Virus record (IMG/VR): IMGVR_UViG_3300047548_000345
Coordinates: 1 to 59,795 of that record
Reading direction: 5' to 3' (one strand)
DNA from: a virus
DNA length: 59,795 bases
Under the pieces are notes generated by a model that saw only the letters and a list, made by a program, of their open reading frames with translations, had not been told where the DNA came from and ran no database searches. The stretch's first letter is position 1. Each line of letters begins with the position of its first letter. The translations under genes and the position numbers were made by a program. Of this stretch, positions 6,829-12,984 are shown piece by piece.

Positions 6829-6903
6829 TGGTGGGCGATGAGAGGTTCGAACTCCCGACCCGCTGCGTGTAAAGCAGCCGCTCTTCCACTGAGCTAATCG
6901 CCC
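6829..6903 (-). tRNA. tRNA-Val(TAC)
   Basis: Acceptor GGGCGAT, anticodon arm GCTGC-TTTACAC-GCAGC, TTCGAAC T-loop, encoded CCA. Confidence 0.95.
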
Positions 6904-6909
6904 TATTTC

Positions 6910-6985
6910 TGGTGGACTCGGACGGGATCGAACCGACGACCTATAGCTTGCAAAGCTACCGCTCTCCCAACTGAGCTACGAGCCC
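6910..6985 (-). tRNA. tRNA-Ala(TGC)
   Basis: Acceptor GGGCTCG, anticodon arm TAGCT-TTGCAAG-CTA with anticodon TGC, TTCGATC T-loop, encoded CCA. It lies 6 bases from tRNA-Val. Confidence 0.95.
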
Positions 6986-7351
6986 TTATGCTTGCCTTGT
7001 CAAATAGTTTGGACGAACATACTTCGCACCAAAATATTCTTTGACTAGAGCAATGACAACTTGATCATCGTATTCTTTGCAAGAGAAAACATCAAGATAC
7101 ATTGCATTACCACCCATGCCATCATCAGGTACAAAGTGGGCACAAATGTTAGAAGTTTCAATCAACTGGACTAGAGTATAACCAGCCTTGTTGCCAGAAC
7201 CGAAATTGATGATTTGCGGTTCGCCATATGCAACCATATCAATATCCTTCACAAGTCTTTTTGTGAAAGCGTAGATTGTATCATAAGATGTGATTGCATC
7301 GTGATTTAATTCAGCGCAATCTAAAAGGAGATGAAACCCCCAATAACTCAT
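6986..7351 (-). CDS. speD: S-adenosylmethionine decarboxylase-like protein (SpeD family)
   Basis: 121 residues, the length of prokaryotic class 1b AdoMetDC. GYTLVQLIETSNICAHF aligns with the autoprocessing site (normally ESHISIH), and YLDVFSCKEYDD with the catalytic-Cys motif (DxFxC). The pyruvoyl-forming Ser is present but its neighbours read T-S-N rather than E-S-H, so processing may be altered. The conserved downstream His is retained. The enzyme would supply decarboxylated AdoMet for spermidine synthesis, relevant to DNA charge neutralisation. AAGGAG precedes the start; a mini-ORF ATGAAATGA lies in the spacer. Confidence 0.85.
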   Translation of the reverse strand: MSYWGFHLLLDCAELNHDAITSYDTIYAFTKRLVKDIDMVAYGEPQIINFGSGNKAGYTLVQLIETSNICAHFVPDDGMGGNAMYLDVFSCKEYDDQVVIALVKEYFGAKYVRPNYLTRQA

Positions 7352-7375
7352 TTCATGTAAACTCCTTGTTATAGA

Positions 7376-7446
7376 TGGAGCGGAGTCTGGAATTAAACCA
7401 GTCTGGCGAGTGGGAACCCGCTGTGCTATCGTTACACTAAATCCGC
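7376..7446 (-). tRNA. tRNA-Gly-like, anticodon probably CCC, irregular
   Basis: Acceptor GCGGATT with one mismatch, Gly-type D-arm GTGTAACGATAGCAC, anticodon stem GCGGG/CTCGC with an apparent 6-base loop TTCCCA, T-arm CTGG-TTTAATT-CCAG lacking the TTCRA consensus, and CCA. At about 71 bases it is short. It could be a degenerate or specialised tRNA-Gly. Confidence 0.6.
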
Positions 7447-7453
7447 AAACTCG

Positions 7454-7618
7454 TTAGTCCTTGAGAAGTTTTGGTGCAGATTCATTGAGTTGAGTCTGTT
7501 GATACTCTGCAAGTTTCTTCTGATATTCTTCATTAGTCAGACTGTGCCAACCAATGCAAGAACCTGTTGGCGATCTACCGCAACCACATGAAGCGGCCTT
7601 CTTTTCTTGTTCAGTCAT
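7454..7618 (-). CDS. Small Cys-containing phage protein
   Basis: 54 residues, MTEQEKKAASCGCGRSPTGS then CIGWHSLTNEEYQKKL. CxCG...C suggests a small metal site. Similar short CGCGRSPTG-type proteins occur in T4-like phages; the function is unknown. GGAG sits about 10 bases before the ATG at 7618. Confidence 0.65.
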   Translation of the reverse strand: MTEQEKKAASCGCGRSPTGSCIGWHSLTNEEYQKKLAEYQQTQLNESAPKLLKD

Positions 7619-7638
7619 CTATTTCACTCCTAAAAAAT

Positions 7639-7726
7639 TGGCGGAGAGGGTGAGATTCGAACTCACGGAACCTTGCGGTTCTCCAGTTTTCAAGACTGGC
7701 GGATTAAACCACTCTCCCACCTCTCC
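7639..7726 (-). tRNA. tRNA-Ser(TGA)
   Basis: Class II tRNA: acceptor GGAGAGG, anticodon arm CCAGT-CTTGAAA-ACTGG, variable arm GAACCGCAAGGTTC, TTCGAAT T-loop, encoded CCA. Confidence 0.95.
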
Positions 7727-7732
7727 AAACTT

Positions 7733-7861
7733 TTATATCTCGTAAATCCTCGCACCAATATGTGCTAATGGATCTGCAAAGAGAACTGCTTTGTAATAAT
7801 CACTAAATGTTGTCCTGATTGGTCCAATAACAGGATCAGGTATGATAACAACCCATTTCAT
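7733..7861 (-). CDS. Small hypothetical protein
   Basis: 42 residues from the ATG at 7861 (MKWVVIIPDPVIGPIRTTFS...), with GGAG just upstream. The longer frame to 7936 would run through tRNA-Thr and is rejected. No family recognised. Confidence 0.5.
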   Translation of the reverse strand: MKWVVIIPDPVIGPIRTTFSDYYKAVLFADPLAHIGARIYEI

Positions 7862-7876
7862 AATAATTCTCCAAAA

Positions 7877-7950
7877 TGGTGCCGGTAAGAAGAATCGAAC
7901 TCCTGTCAGAGGGTTACAAATCCACTGTAATGCCACTATACTATACCGGC
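7877..7950 (-). tRNA. tRNA-Thr(TGT)
   Basis: Acceptor GCCGGTA/TACCGGC, anticodon loop TTTGTAA, T-arm AGGAG-TTCGATT-CTTCT, encoded CCA. The anticodon stem contains mismatches, so it is slightly less regular than its neighbours. Confidence 0.85.
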
Positions 7951-7956
7951 GAAACT

Positions 7957-8349
7957 TTAGTAACTTTTACCTTCTCGGTATCTCAAACGTCGGCTATGTC
8001 TACCATTACCAACATTCTTTGCTTTATATGTATCTGTCTGTGAATGGCAGTTTGGACACAGAAGGCATACATTATCTAAACTATTATCGCTAGAGTTTCC
8101 ATTTTTATGCTCTAACTCTAGAACAATAGGTTTGTTGTTGTAACTGTCTATACCACACTCTTCACAAAAGTAACCATTAGTCTCAATTAGATACCGTTTC
8201 ATAGTCTTAGAAGAAGCGGTATTCGTCTTAACTTTAGTAAGCATCTGGTGTTCATGCTGGCACTTATTAGAACAATACTTACCAGCAGTATTTGAGCGTC
8301 TGCAAAAGATTCCGCAGTTTAGACAGTTATATTCTAAAACAATAGGCAT
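7957..8349 (-). CDS. HNH homing endonuclease
   Basis: 130 residues. An N-terminal zinc finger (YNCLNCGIFCRR...KYCSNKCQ) precedes an HNH core: CEECGI, LELEHKNGNSSDN and LLCPNCHSQTD, with the catalytic His in LEHKNG. These intron-less HNH genes are mobile elements in T4-like genomes and cut neighbouring phage DNA at sites lacking the insertion. It is set among tRNA genes. The ribosome-binding site lies in a hairpin, suggesting expression is held back on some transcripts. Confidence 0.9.
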   Translation of the reverse strand: MPIVLEYNCLNCGIFCRRSNTAGKYCSNKCQHEHQMLTKVKTNTASSKTMKRYLIETNGYFCEECGIDSYNNKPIVLELEHKNGNSSDNSLDNVCLLCPNCHSQTDTYKAKNVGNGRHSRRLRYREGKSY

Positions 8350-8350
8350 C

Positions 8351-8377
8351 GGTCTACTCCTTGGTAGACCTATTTAG
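8351..8377 (-). promoter_or_regulatory. Hairpin over ribosome-binding site plus CTAAATA motif
   Basis: Minus strand GGTCTAC-CAAGGA-GTAGACC: a perfect 7-base-pair stem with AAGGAG in the loop and stem edge, directly before the ATG at 8349. CTAAATA (8371-8377) lies just upstream, so transcripts begun there would start at about the foot of the stem and could escape the hairpin. Confidence 0.55.
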
Positions 8378-8395
8378 TAAACTTCGATGCTCTAC

Positions 8396-8851
8396 TCAAA
8401 ACTTAATTTTGTTTTTCTTCTTGTATTCTATATAGCGTTCATATAAACCTAATTCTCGACCGAACGCATCTATTTCCCAAGGTTTGTCAAAATAGTGCGT
8501 CTTACGACCGACAACTTTACCTTGCCACTTATCTATGCCACCTTTATAGAGATATTTCAACTCACCTTTTGCATACTGCTTTACATGAACCATTTCATGT
8601 GCTAGTGTAATCAATAATTTGCGCTTTGGCAAGTCTTTTCTTACAGAGATTAGAAATTCTTTTGGTCTGTGATTATCATCTAAAAATTCGATGAAGCCAT
8701 GATATGATCCTGTGTTTCCACAGTTAATAGAAACTACCAAATTTTTTAATAGTCTCTTACTCATCAAAAGGCTGCCATAAAATTTTGCAGCACAATAAAT
8801 TTCTTTTTTTGTTATTTTTTCATTCTTACTACCTGTTACATTGACTTTCAT
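8396..8851 (-). CDS. SprT-like zinc metalloprotease-domain protein
   Basis: 151 residues from the ATG at 8851 (TTGAGG upstream); a TTG at 8863 is also in frame. TLAHEMVHVKQYAKGE at about 74-89 carries HExxH, and PWEIDAFGREL further on supplies a likely third ligand, as in SprT-like phage proteins. Typical relatives bind zinc and act on protein-DNA crosslinks, but phage members are uncharacterised. A stem-loop (8880-8901) lies upstream. Confidence 0.8.
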   Translation of the reverse strand: MKVNVTGSKNEKITKKEIYCAAKFYGSLLMSKRLLKNLVVSINCGNTGSYHGFIEFLDDNHRPKEFLISVRKDLPKRKLLITLAHEMVHVKQYAKGELKYLYKGGIDKWQGKVVGRKTHYFDKPWEIDAFGRELGLYERYIEYKKKNKIKF

Positions 8852-8879
8852 AATGAACCTCAAGGGTGAAGAAAGAAGT

Positions 8880-8901
8880 GAGGCACTAACCGTGGTGCCT
8901 C
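8880..8901 (-). terminator. Stem-loop, possible terminator or processing site
   Basis: Perfect 7-base-pair inverted repeat GAGGCAC/GTGCCTC with an 8-base loop between tRNA-Asn and the SprT-like gene. It is followed on the minus strand by a pyrimidine-rich CTTCTTTC, so termination is possible but not strong. Confidence 0.4.
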
Positions 8902-8974
8902 GCGGGTCTATTTATGGCGACCAACCCATATTATCACTCCGACCAGGGTAAGTTTTACTTGATTCCAGCAAGAT

Positions 8975-9049
8975 TGGCTCCCCGACTAGGACTCGAACCT
9001 AGGACCGAACGATTAACAGTCGTTTGCTCTACCAACTGAGCTATCGGGA
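8975..9049 (-). tRNA. tRNA-Asn(GTT)
   Basis: Acceptor TCCCGAT, anticodon arm ACGAC-TGTTAAT-CGT with anticodon GTT, T-loop TTCGAGT, encoded CCA. Confidence 0.95.
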
Positions 9050-9057
9050 AAAATTCA

Positions 9058-9582
9058 TCAGAAGCGGTAATTCAAGCCGATTGTGATTACATTCTGATGA
9101 TTATTTACGTTATAATCTGCAACGTAACGATAGCGAAGATCGGTTTCGATATTGCGAGTGATCGAGTAGCGAACACCAGCACCTACGTTCCAGATTGCTT
9201 CGTTGTTGGTTGACCAGCGATAGCCGGTGCCAACGAGAGCATAAGGAGTGAAGTTACCAATTGGATACTGACCAATTGCATTGGCTACGAGAGAGTTGGA
9301 ATGACGAGCATTGTCGCCGTTCCAGCCATACTCATAGACGCCTTCGACACGGGCATACTTGAAAGGCTGCCAGCCAGCAACAGCACCGATACGGGCATCA
9401 CCAGACCATGATGAAAAATCGGTTGCAACGCCGCCAACAAATGCACCAGCATAGAACTGAGGTTCTAATGCAACGCGATCTGGGATTGGCGGAAGCGGAG
9501 GTGTGCGCTTAGGAAGATCAGCAGCTTGAACAGCGGTCGCAGCAAAAAGGCCAAGAGCAGCCAACTTAATTGTCTTAATCAT
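9058..9582 (-). CDS. Outer-membrane beta-barrel protein (Omp25/31-like)
   Basis: 174 residues. Signal peptide IKTIKLAALGLFAATAVQA with cleavage before ADLPKR, then a Pro-rich linker and alternating aromatic strands ending NVITIGLNYRF. The C-terminal Phe is the BAM recognition signal of outer-membrane barrels. The ADLP... start is typical of rhizobial/Brucella Omp25/31-type porins, so the gene was probably taken from an alphaproteobacterial host. It is last in the envelope cassette (9058-12263). It might remodel the surface or block superinfection (inference). Confidence 0.85.
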   Translation of the reverse strand: MIKTIKLAALGLFAATAVQAADLPKRTPPLPPIPDRVALEPQFYAGAFVGGVATDFSSWSGDARIGAVAGWQPFKYARVEGVYEYGWNGDNARHSNSLVANAIGQYPIGNFTPYALVGTGYRWSTNNEAIWNVGAGVRYSITRNIETDLRYRYVADYNVNNHQNVITIGLNYRF

Positions 9583-9980
9583 TCTTTATTCTCCTTTTGT
9601 TTCTTGAAGTCACTGTGATCATAGCAAGTGCGGCGATAACCGTTTTCGGTGGGAAAGCCACAGCCAGCATTATCAAAGCAACCAGGTTCGTCACACATAT
9701 TTAGAACGCTTTTTAGAACGTCCAACTTATGTTCTCTTACTATAGCCATTATATCATTTATTCGCTCAATGTCAAACTCATTCGATATTTCCATGCCACC
9801 TGCTTCGAATAGTGGCACATATGCATCAAGATCAAATCCTAGCCGATCATAGATTAGATAACGGTAAGAACCACCTTCTTTAGCATGTTCTACTATGTTC
9901 TTGAATACCCAAGCCGTGACGGCTAGTTTGGTATCATAATCACAATTCTCGACCAGATTGTCTGGTTGGTTTTCCGTCAT
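9579..9980 (-). CDS. Hypothetical protein with Cys-rich C-terminus
   Basis: About 133 residues from ATGs at 9983/9980. The body is acidic and helical; the C-terminus has CDEPGCFDNAGCGFPTENG...RTCYDH, a possible metal site. The start lies about 40 bases inside the end of rlpA, and its stop overlaps the barrel gene's start, so it is translated within the envelope cassette. No family recognised. Confidence 0.65.
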   Translation of the reverse strand: MTENQPDNLVENCDYDTKLAVTAWVFKNIVEHAKEGGSYRYLIYDRLGFDLDAYVPLFEAGGMEISNEFDIERINDIMAIVREHKLDVLKSVLNMCDEPGCFDNAGCGFPTENGYRRTCYDHSDFKKQKENKE

Positions 9981-10332
9981 CATATAATCTTTCTGCTTCA
10001 ACTTTACATATTCCGCTAGAAAGGCATCCTAACTGCCTTGCTACTCCACGAGAAAGGTCGATATGTCGTCCTTTGATGAATGGTCCCCTATCATTAACTC
10101 TTACTATAACAGATTTGTCGCCATGTGTCAAGCGTAATTTTGTATGAAAAGGAAGTGTCTTGTGTGCTACTGTCATTCCGTCAGGATTAAATTTTTCGCC
10201 GTTCGCTGTTCTAGTTCCGTGCATATACCACGAAGCTACCATAACCTCTTTCTTACCTGCACCTGCATCCGCAATGGTATTGCAGGCCGCAAGCAATAGT
10301 GTTGCCGCGGCAACGGTGAAAATCTTAAACAT
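9940..10332 (-). CDS. rlpA: RlpA-like lipoprotein (double-psi beta-barrel)
   Basis: 130 residues from the ATG at 10332, AAAGGAT upstream. Lipoprotein signal FKIFTVAAATLLLAAC with lipobox LAAC. The mature part is a complete RlpA-type double-psi barrel: VASWYMHGTRTANGEKF, TVAHKTLPFHTKLRLTH, VIVRVNDRGPFIKGR and HIDLSRGVARQLG, with the catalytic Asp of the NDRGPF motif. RlpA proteins are septal lytic transglycosylases acting on denuded glycan strands; there is no SPOR domain here. It may aid envelope remodelling or lysis together with the TolQR-like genes upstream. Its leader has two stable hairpins. Confidence 0.92.
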   Translation of the reverse strand: MFKIFTVAAATLLLAACNTIADAGAGKKEVMVASWYMHGTRTANGEKFNPDGMTVAHKTLPFHTKLRLTHGDKSVIVRVNDRGPFIKGRHIDLSRGVARQLGCLSSGICKVEAERLYDDGKPTRQSGREL

Positions 10333-10350
10333 ATTAGTATCCTTTCTTTG

Positions 10351-10445
10351 TGGGCTTCGCGCAGCCCAGATGCAACTCCATAAAAGCATCGGTTGAAGAT
10401 ATCCAGCCTGAATGGCTGGATTGAGAAATAATGTTTATTATTTAG
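10351..10445 (-). promoter_or_regulatory. Structured leader of rlpA
   Basis: The 126-base gap between the membrane-protein gene and rlpA has no ORF. It holds two perfect stem-loops, ATCCAGCC/GGCTGGAT (10401-10421) and TGGGCT/AGCCCA (10351-10368), plus a CTAAATA motif (10439-10445). No T-run follows either stem, so RNA stability or processing is more likely than termination. Confidence 0.45.
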
Positions 10446-10458
10446 GTTGGGTGGAGGA

Positions 10459-10911
10459 CTACTTTTTGTAGAGGTCTTTTATTTGAAACTGATACAACAT
10501 CAGGTCGCCAGTCTCGTCATCGGGTGATTGTTCTTTTGACTTTCTTTTTCCTGCAATTGCTTTACCTTCTGATACAGCTTTCTTTGCATCTTGTGTTGCT
10601 TTGGAATCTTTCTGTGTCCAAGGTATCATGACTGTGTAAGGTGTATCTTTATCTTTTTCAATGATCCAGAGAAAGATTACCTTTTGCGGAATCTCTACAC
10701 TGTGTAAGAAAAAGTAATCCGCAGGTAGAGTGTTCTTAGGTTGCGCTTTGATAGCATCAACCATATAGATCAGTTTAAATAGTATAAACAAAACCACAGG
10801 AATGGCAACAAACAAATACTTTCTGTATTTTGGTGTTCTTGCCACTATAATAAGTGCGATTAAAGTAGGCACAGTTATGAGTATGAGTAACAGATAGTAA
10901 AGAGTAATCAT
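10459..10911 (-). CDS. Membrane protein of the TolQR-like cassette
   Basis: 150 residues. There are two N-terminal membrane segments (about 1-24 and 33-51) and a soluble C-terminal part with a Lys/Ser/Asp-rich stretch (KRKSKEQSPDDETGD) before a final short strand/helix. No family recognised. The start overlaps the stop of the TolR-like gene (ATGA), which argues for a joint complex in the inner membrane. Confidence 0.7.
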   Translation of the reverse strand: MITLYYLLLILITVPTLIALIIVARTPKYRKYLFVAIPVVLFILFKLIYMVDAIKAQPKNTLPADYFFLHSVEIPQKVIFLWIIEKDKDTPYTVMIPWTQKDSKATQDAKKAVSEGKAIAGKRKSKEQSPDDETGDLMLYQFQIKDLYKK

Positions 10912-11495
10912 CTTACACCCATCAAGAACGGATATTGAGTTTTTGAATCAAAGAAATTAATCTCACCTTCGGCTTTCATGAAAAAGCGAACAAGAGTGAT
11001 CTCTTGCCCTTGGCTTGAAAAGATAACCTGACCACGATCTACAATCTTATTATTGTCATAGACGGCAATGATTGCCCATTGAACAATAGGAATAGGACCT
11101 TCATCACGCTTACGATACCAGTGTGCGGCTACAGTATACCAGCCTTCTTGAAATGCTCTAATTGCAATTATTTCTTCATTGATCGGTGTGAAATGCAACA
11201 TTTGTGCTGTGTCATCAGGACCTAGATCGTCGCGTTCTAGTGCAATGTTACTAGACTGACGCATAGGGAAACCAATTGCTCTCTCACCATATTGAATCCA
11301 TAAATCAACATCATGATTTGATCCATCTTGCCACTTCATGACAATTAGATACTTCGCTTCTTTCTTTGTATTGGATTCTTGTCTAGGTGGGTTAAGCATG
11401 ATAATGCTGAGAATGAACAGCGCGATCAAAGCAATGATCAAGTTAAATGCAAAATCTATGAATGATAATGTTGTGCCAAATCTAGTTCGGTTCAT
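10908..11495 (-). CDS. TolR/ExbD-like protein
   Basis: 195 residues. A single N-terminal membrane helix carries Asp14 in LSFIDFAFNLIIALIALF, in the position of the proton-path Asp of ExbD/TolR/MotB. A periplasmic domain of about 155 residues follows (LIVMKWQDGSNHDVDLWIQYG...), longer than and unlike the TolR domain. It probably pairs with the TolQ-like protein upstream to form a proton-driven stator. The overlap with that gene is 14 bases. The distinct periplasmic domain suggests a phage-specific target. Confidence 0.75.
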   Translation of the reverse strand: MNRTRFGTTLSFIDFAFNLIIALIALFILSIIMLNPPRQESNTKKEAKYLIVMKWQDGSNHDVDLWIQYGERAIGFPMRQSSNIALERDDLGPDDTAQMLHFTPINEEIIAIRAFQEGWYTVAAHWYRKRDEGPIPIVQWAIIAVYDNNKIVDRGQVIFSSQGQEITLVRFFMKAEGEINFFDSKTQYPFLMGVR

Positions 11496-11925
11496 TTGTC
11501 TTTTCTAGATTGACGAGCAAGGCTTTGATGATCAGACCTGATGAGAGACCAACGAGAGTTGTCCAAATTGCAGTGCCGACACCTAAAGCAATTGAAGTGA
11601 TGATCGTCTTGATATTTTCCGCACTAATAACGCCTGAGAAAGCACCACTAAACATAATGATGAAACCGACGAGAGTGCCGACCATACCTAGGCCTAGCTG
11701 TGTTTCAGAAACGAACCATAATGGATCAATATTTGATAGGTCTTTTTTATAGGTGTAATAACCTATGATCAATATTGTAACAGCGTGAACCAATAGAATG
11801 AAAAGAGAGATGTATGTTGGATCCGCCGCGATGATCATATCAAATACACCGAAGTGATAACCAACAACAGCACCAAAAACTTGTAGGCAGAAGAACAACC
11901 ACCAGATTAACATAGCTTGTGTCAT
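11482..11925 (-). CDS. TolQ/ExbB/MotA-like proton-channel protein
   Basis: 147 residues, shorter than TolQ. Four hydrophobic segments. The last two carry the family signature: LGLGMVGTLVGFIIMFSGAF and ITSIALGVGTAIWTTLVGLS, with the conserved Gly-Thr pattern and pore threonines of ExbB/TolQ. Family members form pentameric channels around two TolR/ExbD helices and use the proton gradient to do work across the periplasm. The genes up- and downstream overlap it by 4-14 bases. Confidence 0.82.
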   Translation of the reverse strand: MTQAMLIWWLFFCLQVFGAVVGYHFGVFDMIIAADPTYISLFILLVHAVTILIIGYYTYKKDLSNIDPLWFVSETQLGLGMVGTLVGFIIMFSGAFSGVISAENIKTIITSIALGVGTAIWTTLVGLSSGLIIKALLVNLEKTNEPN

Positions 11926-12263
11926 GCTCTGACTCCTACCAACTTACGCATGATTTCTTCAAATGCTTTATCGTTCATTTGAAGGTTTTCTTGCATTGTG
12001 GCTAGGCAGGCTACACTTTGCTCTGGTGCTTTAGCGGTTGAATCAAATACAATAACAGCCATCGCCTTCTTCTCGCCTTGAATGAGAACAAGTGTGGCTG
12101 TCTTACCATTGTTTGTCTTGAATACTGGAACGAAACCTACGCCTGTGATCATCTCCATCATCTGAGGTAATGGGAGACACAAAGTATCATTTTTAGCCGG
12201 AGTTTCTTGTGAGAAAGCCAGGGTTGGTAATAAACAGGCGGATGCGATTAACAAATTACGCAT
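11922..12263 (-). CDS. Secreted periplasmic protein of the TolQR-like cassette
   Basis: 113 residues with signal peptide RNLLIASACLLPTLAFS (cleavage before QETP). The mature part has two Cys (NDTLCLPLP and SVACLATM), a possible disulfide, and a compact beta/alpha pattern. No family recognised. It is first in the cassette, with CTAAATA 26 bases before the start, and its stop overlaps the TolQ-like start. It may be the partner moved by the TolQR-like motor. Confidence 0.7.
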   Translation of the reverse strand: MRNLLIASACLLPTLAFSQETPAKNDTLCLPLPQMMEMITGVGFVPVFKTNNGKTATLVLIQGEKKAMAVIVFDSTAKAPEQSVACLATMQENLQMNDKAFEEIMRKLVGVRA

Positions 12264-12288
12264 GGCTATGCCTTTCTTGAATACCTAT

Positions 12289-12295
12289 TATTTAG
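12289..12295 (-). promoter_or_regulatory. Candidate late-type promoter motif CTAAATA
   Basis: CCTAAATAATA on the minus strand, 26 bases before the first gene of the envelope cassette. The same 11 bases occur at 10437-10446, before rlpA. Confidence 0.45.
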
Positions 12296-12315
12296 GCTAC
12301 AAGTGGCTTTAACGA

Positions 12316-12537
12316 TTAGGTATCTGTCTCTCTACGAAATTCTACCGACTCGCTGGTCAAGATCATTTCTTGCTGGCCGTGATAGCCATCCGATAGAACA
12401 TCTGTCTCCAATAAGACATTATAGAGACCATCTTCACCATAATCAACCTTGCTTATGATCTTTATAATTACAACATAAGGTGGTTCTGAGACTTTTTCTA
12501 TTAGTTTTTCGTGCATAAGCACATGGCATGTGCCCAT
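12316..12537 (-). CDS. Small hypothetical protein
   Basis: 73 residues. An alternating beta pattern (PYVVIIKIISKVDYGEDGLYN) suggests a small all-beta domain. No family recognised. GGAG sits just before the ATG at 12537; an in-frame internal ATG (MHEKL) is also possible. Confidence 0.55.
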   Translation of the reverse strand: MGTCHVLMHEKLIEKVSEPPYVVIIKIISKVDYGEDGLYNVLLETDVLSDGYHGQQEMILTSESVEFRRETDT

Positions 12538-12551
12538 TATGCTCTCCTAAT

Positions 12552-12627
12552 TGGTACCGTCTGTCGGATTCGAACCAACTCTACAAGTGCCACAAACTTG
12601 TGTGCTGACCTACAACACTAAGACGGC
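12552..12627 (-). tRNA. tRNA-His(GTG)
   Basis: Acceptor GCCGTCT/AGACGG, anticodon arm CAAGT-TTGTGGC-ACTTG, T-loop TTCGAAT, encoded CCA. Confidence 0.92.
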
Positions 12628-12631
12628 AAAC

Positions 12632-12706
12632 TGGCGAAGGTCCTAGGAATCGAACCTAGTTCTCAAGGTTTTGGAGACCTGCGGATTACCATCTTCCCCG
12701 ACCGAC
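12632..12706 (-). tRNA. tRNA-Trp(CCA)
   Basis: Anticodon arm AGGT-CTCCAAA-ACCT, T-arm CTAGG-TTCGATT-CCTAG, encoded CCA. The best acceptor pairing, GTCGGTC with GACCTTC, leaves two mismatches at positions 2 and 3, and the D-stem is only about 3 base pairs. Functional status is uncertain, though the anticodon and T arms are intact. Confidence 0.8.
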
Positions 12707-12713
12707 ACAAGAC

Positions 12714-12721
12714 TATTTATA
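12714..12721 (-). promoter_or_regulatory. TATAAATA late-type motif among tRNA genes
   Basis: Exact TATAAATA on the minus strand, 8 bases upstream of tRNA-Trp. It may allow late transcription of the Trp-His tRNAs; chance is not excluded. Confidence 0.3.
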
Positions 12722-12726
12722 TCGTT

Positions 12727-12800
12727 TGGCTGGGGCACATGGATTCGAACCACGATTGACGGAATCAAAATCCGCTGTCCTACCTTTAGACGATGCCCCA
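12727..12800 (-). tRNA. tRNA-Gln(TTG)
   Basis: Acceptor TGGGGCA, anticodon arm GCGGA-TTTTGAT-TCCGT, T-loop TTCGAAT, encoded CCA. The U1-A72 start is typical of Gln tRNAs. Confidence 0.95.
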
Positions 12801-12816
12801 ATGTGGGTTGGGTAAT

Positions 12817-12896
<80 letters not shown>

Positions 12897-12897
12897 T

Positions 12898-12973
12898 TGG
12901 TTGCAGAGGCAGGATTTGCACCTGCGATTCCTTGGTTATGAGCCAAGTGAGATAACTACTTCTCTACTCTGCA
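12898..12973 (-). tRNA. tRNA-Met(CAT), initiator-like
   Basis: Acceptor TGCAGAG/CTCTGCA, anticodon arm CTTGG-CTCATAA-CCAAG, unusual T-loop TGCAAAT, encoded CCA. The GGCTCATAACC segment and the GCAACCA end resemble initiator tRNAs of T4-like phages. The full GGG/CCC anticodon stem of fMet is not present, so initiator identity is tentative. Confidence 0.88.
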
Positions 12974-12984
12974 ATAATTATAAC

